A DNA stretch of 6,486 nucleotides from an uncultured Clostridia bacterium (GTDB lineage: Bacteria > Bacillota > Clostridia > UMGS1883): contig CANRER010000085.1 of NCBI GenBank assembly GCA_947629615.1, positions 1 to 6,486 on the forward strand, given 5' to 3'. A program made the translations under genes and the position numbers. Within the stretch, counting starts at the first letter, position 1. Each line of letters starts with the position of its first letter. A model generated the notes under the pieces. That model had not been told where the DNA came from and ran no database searches. It saw only the letters and a program-made list of their open reading frames with translations. Of this stretch, positions 6,263-6,486 are shown in pieces.

Positions 6263-6486
6263 ATGGACGAAAACAAGGTTTACGAAACAGAGGTAGTCGG
6301 CGTCGGGGAAAAGGAAACGGATTTTTACCGCAAGCTGCGCGCCAAAATCGACGCCTATCTCGCCAAGCACCCGAACGTTAAGGCGGCGGGGTATCTGGCC
6401 GCCGTGCCGGACGTATTTTACCTTATCATCAGGCTGATTGCCGACACAAGGGTGCCGGCGGCGGCCAAGCTTAAGCTGACGGGAGC
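6263..6486 (+). CDS. DUF1232 (YkvA-like) protein, N-terminal part (3' end outside window)
   Basis: Start of a small protein; 74 complete codons are visible before the edge. The first 40 residues are charged and mostly polar (MDENKVYETEVVGVGEKETD, then a Lys/Arg-rich helix). They lead to YLAAVPDVFYLIIRLIADTRVPAAAKLKLTG, which matches the first half of the DUF1232 domain, whose usual continuation is a membrane hairpin (SPIDLIPD) that would lie just outside. The function of this family is unknown; members such as Bacillus YkvA are small membrane-associated proteins. The start ATG has GGGAGA at 6248-6253, 9 bases upstream. It lies 20 bases after the acyl-CoA synthetase with no terminator between, so it is probably co-transcribed. 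Confidence in the family is fair because only half the domain is visible. Confidence 0.75.
   Translation, partial: MDENKVYETEVVGVGEKETDFYRKLRAKIDAYLAKHPNVKAAGYLAAVPDVFYLIIRLIADTRVPAAAKLKLTG

Overview
This window looks like chromosomal DNA of an anaerobic Gram-positive bacterium of the Clostridia (Bacillota), possibly Oscillospirales-like; the lineage is inferred, not proven. The reasons are GC-rich coding sequence, strong purine-rich Shine-Dalgarno sites (AGGAGG, GGAGG, GGGAG), AT-rich sigma-A type promoters with near-consensus boxes, tightly packed genes, and a clostridial-type mix of thioredoxin reductase, MATE exporter and acyl-CoA synthetase. I see no rRNA, tRNA, CRISPR array, insertion sequence or phage gene.

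Left part (1-2829, + strand): a closely spaced gene string that enters from outside the window. It holds the C-terminal half of a thioredoxin reductase (trxB), two different GNAT-fold acetyltransferases, and a metal-dependent amidohydrolase of the imidazolonepropionase-like group. Gaps are 8, 3 and 14 bases, and each gene has its own ribosome binding site, so they are probably one operon. Apart from the redox enzyme, the substrates cannot be read from sequence.

Middle (2830-3029): a 200-base intergenic stretch between convergent genes. It ends in a hairpin flanked by A and T runs that can stop transcription from both sides. Before that it has a small imperfect hairpin and a possible 38-codon reading frame behind a GGGAGGG ribosome-binding-like site. 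It could equally be a dispersed intergenic repeat.

Right part: a MATE-family drug/sodium antiporter on the - strand (3030-4388) is divergent from an AMP-forming acyl-CoA synthetase (4557-6242, + strand). Their shared 168-base intergenic region carries one promoter for each direction. The + strand promoter is a perfect TTGACA-17-TATAAT with a 14-base palindrome filling most of its spacer, a likely operator. The synthetase is followed 20 bases later by the start of a DUF1232/YkvA-like small membrane protein that runs off the window.

Taken together this is mostly ordinary metabolic and housekeeping DNA. I found no clear evidence of an undescribed multi-gene system. The most interesting points are the palindrome-bearing consensus promoter, the unexplained 2830-2990 intergenic sequence, and an unusual P-loop in the acyl-CoA synthetase.
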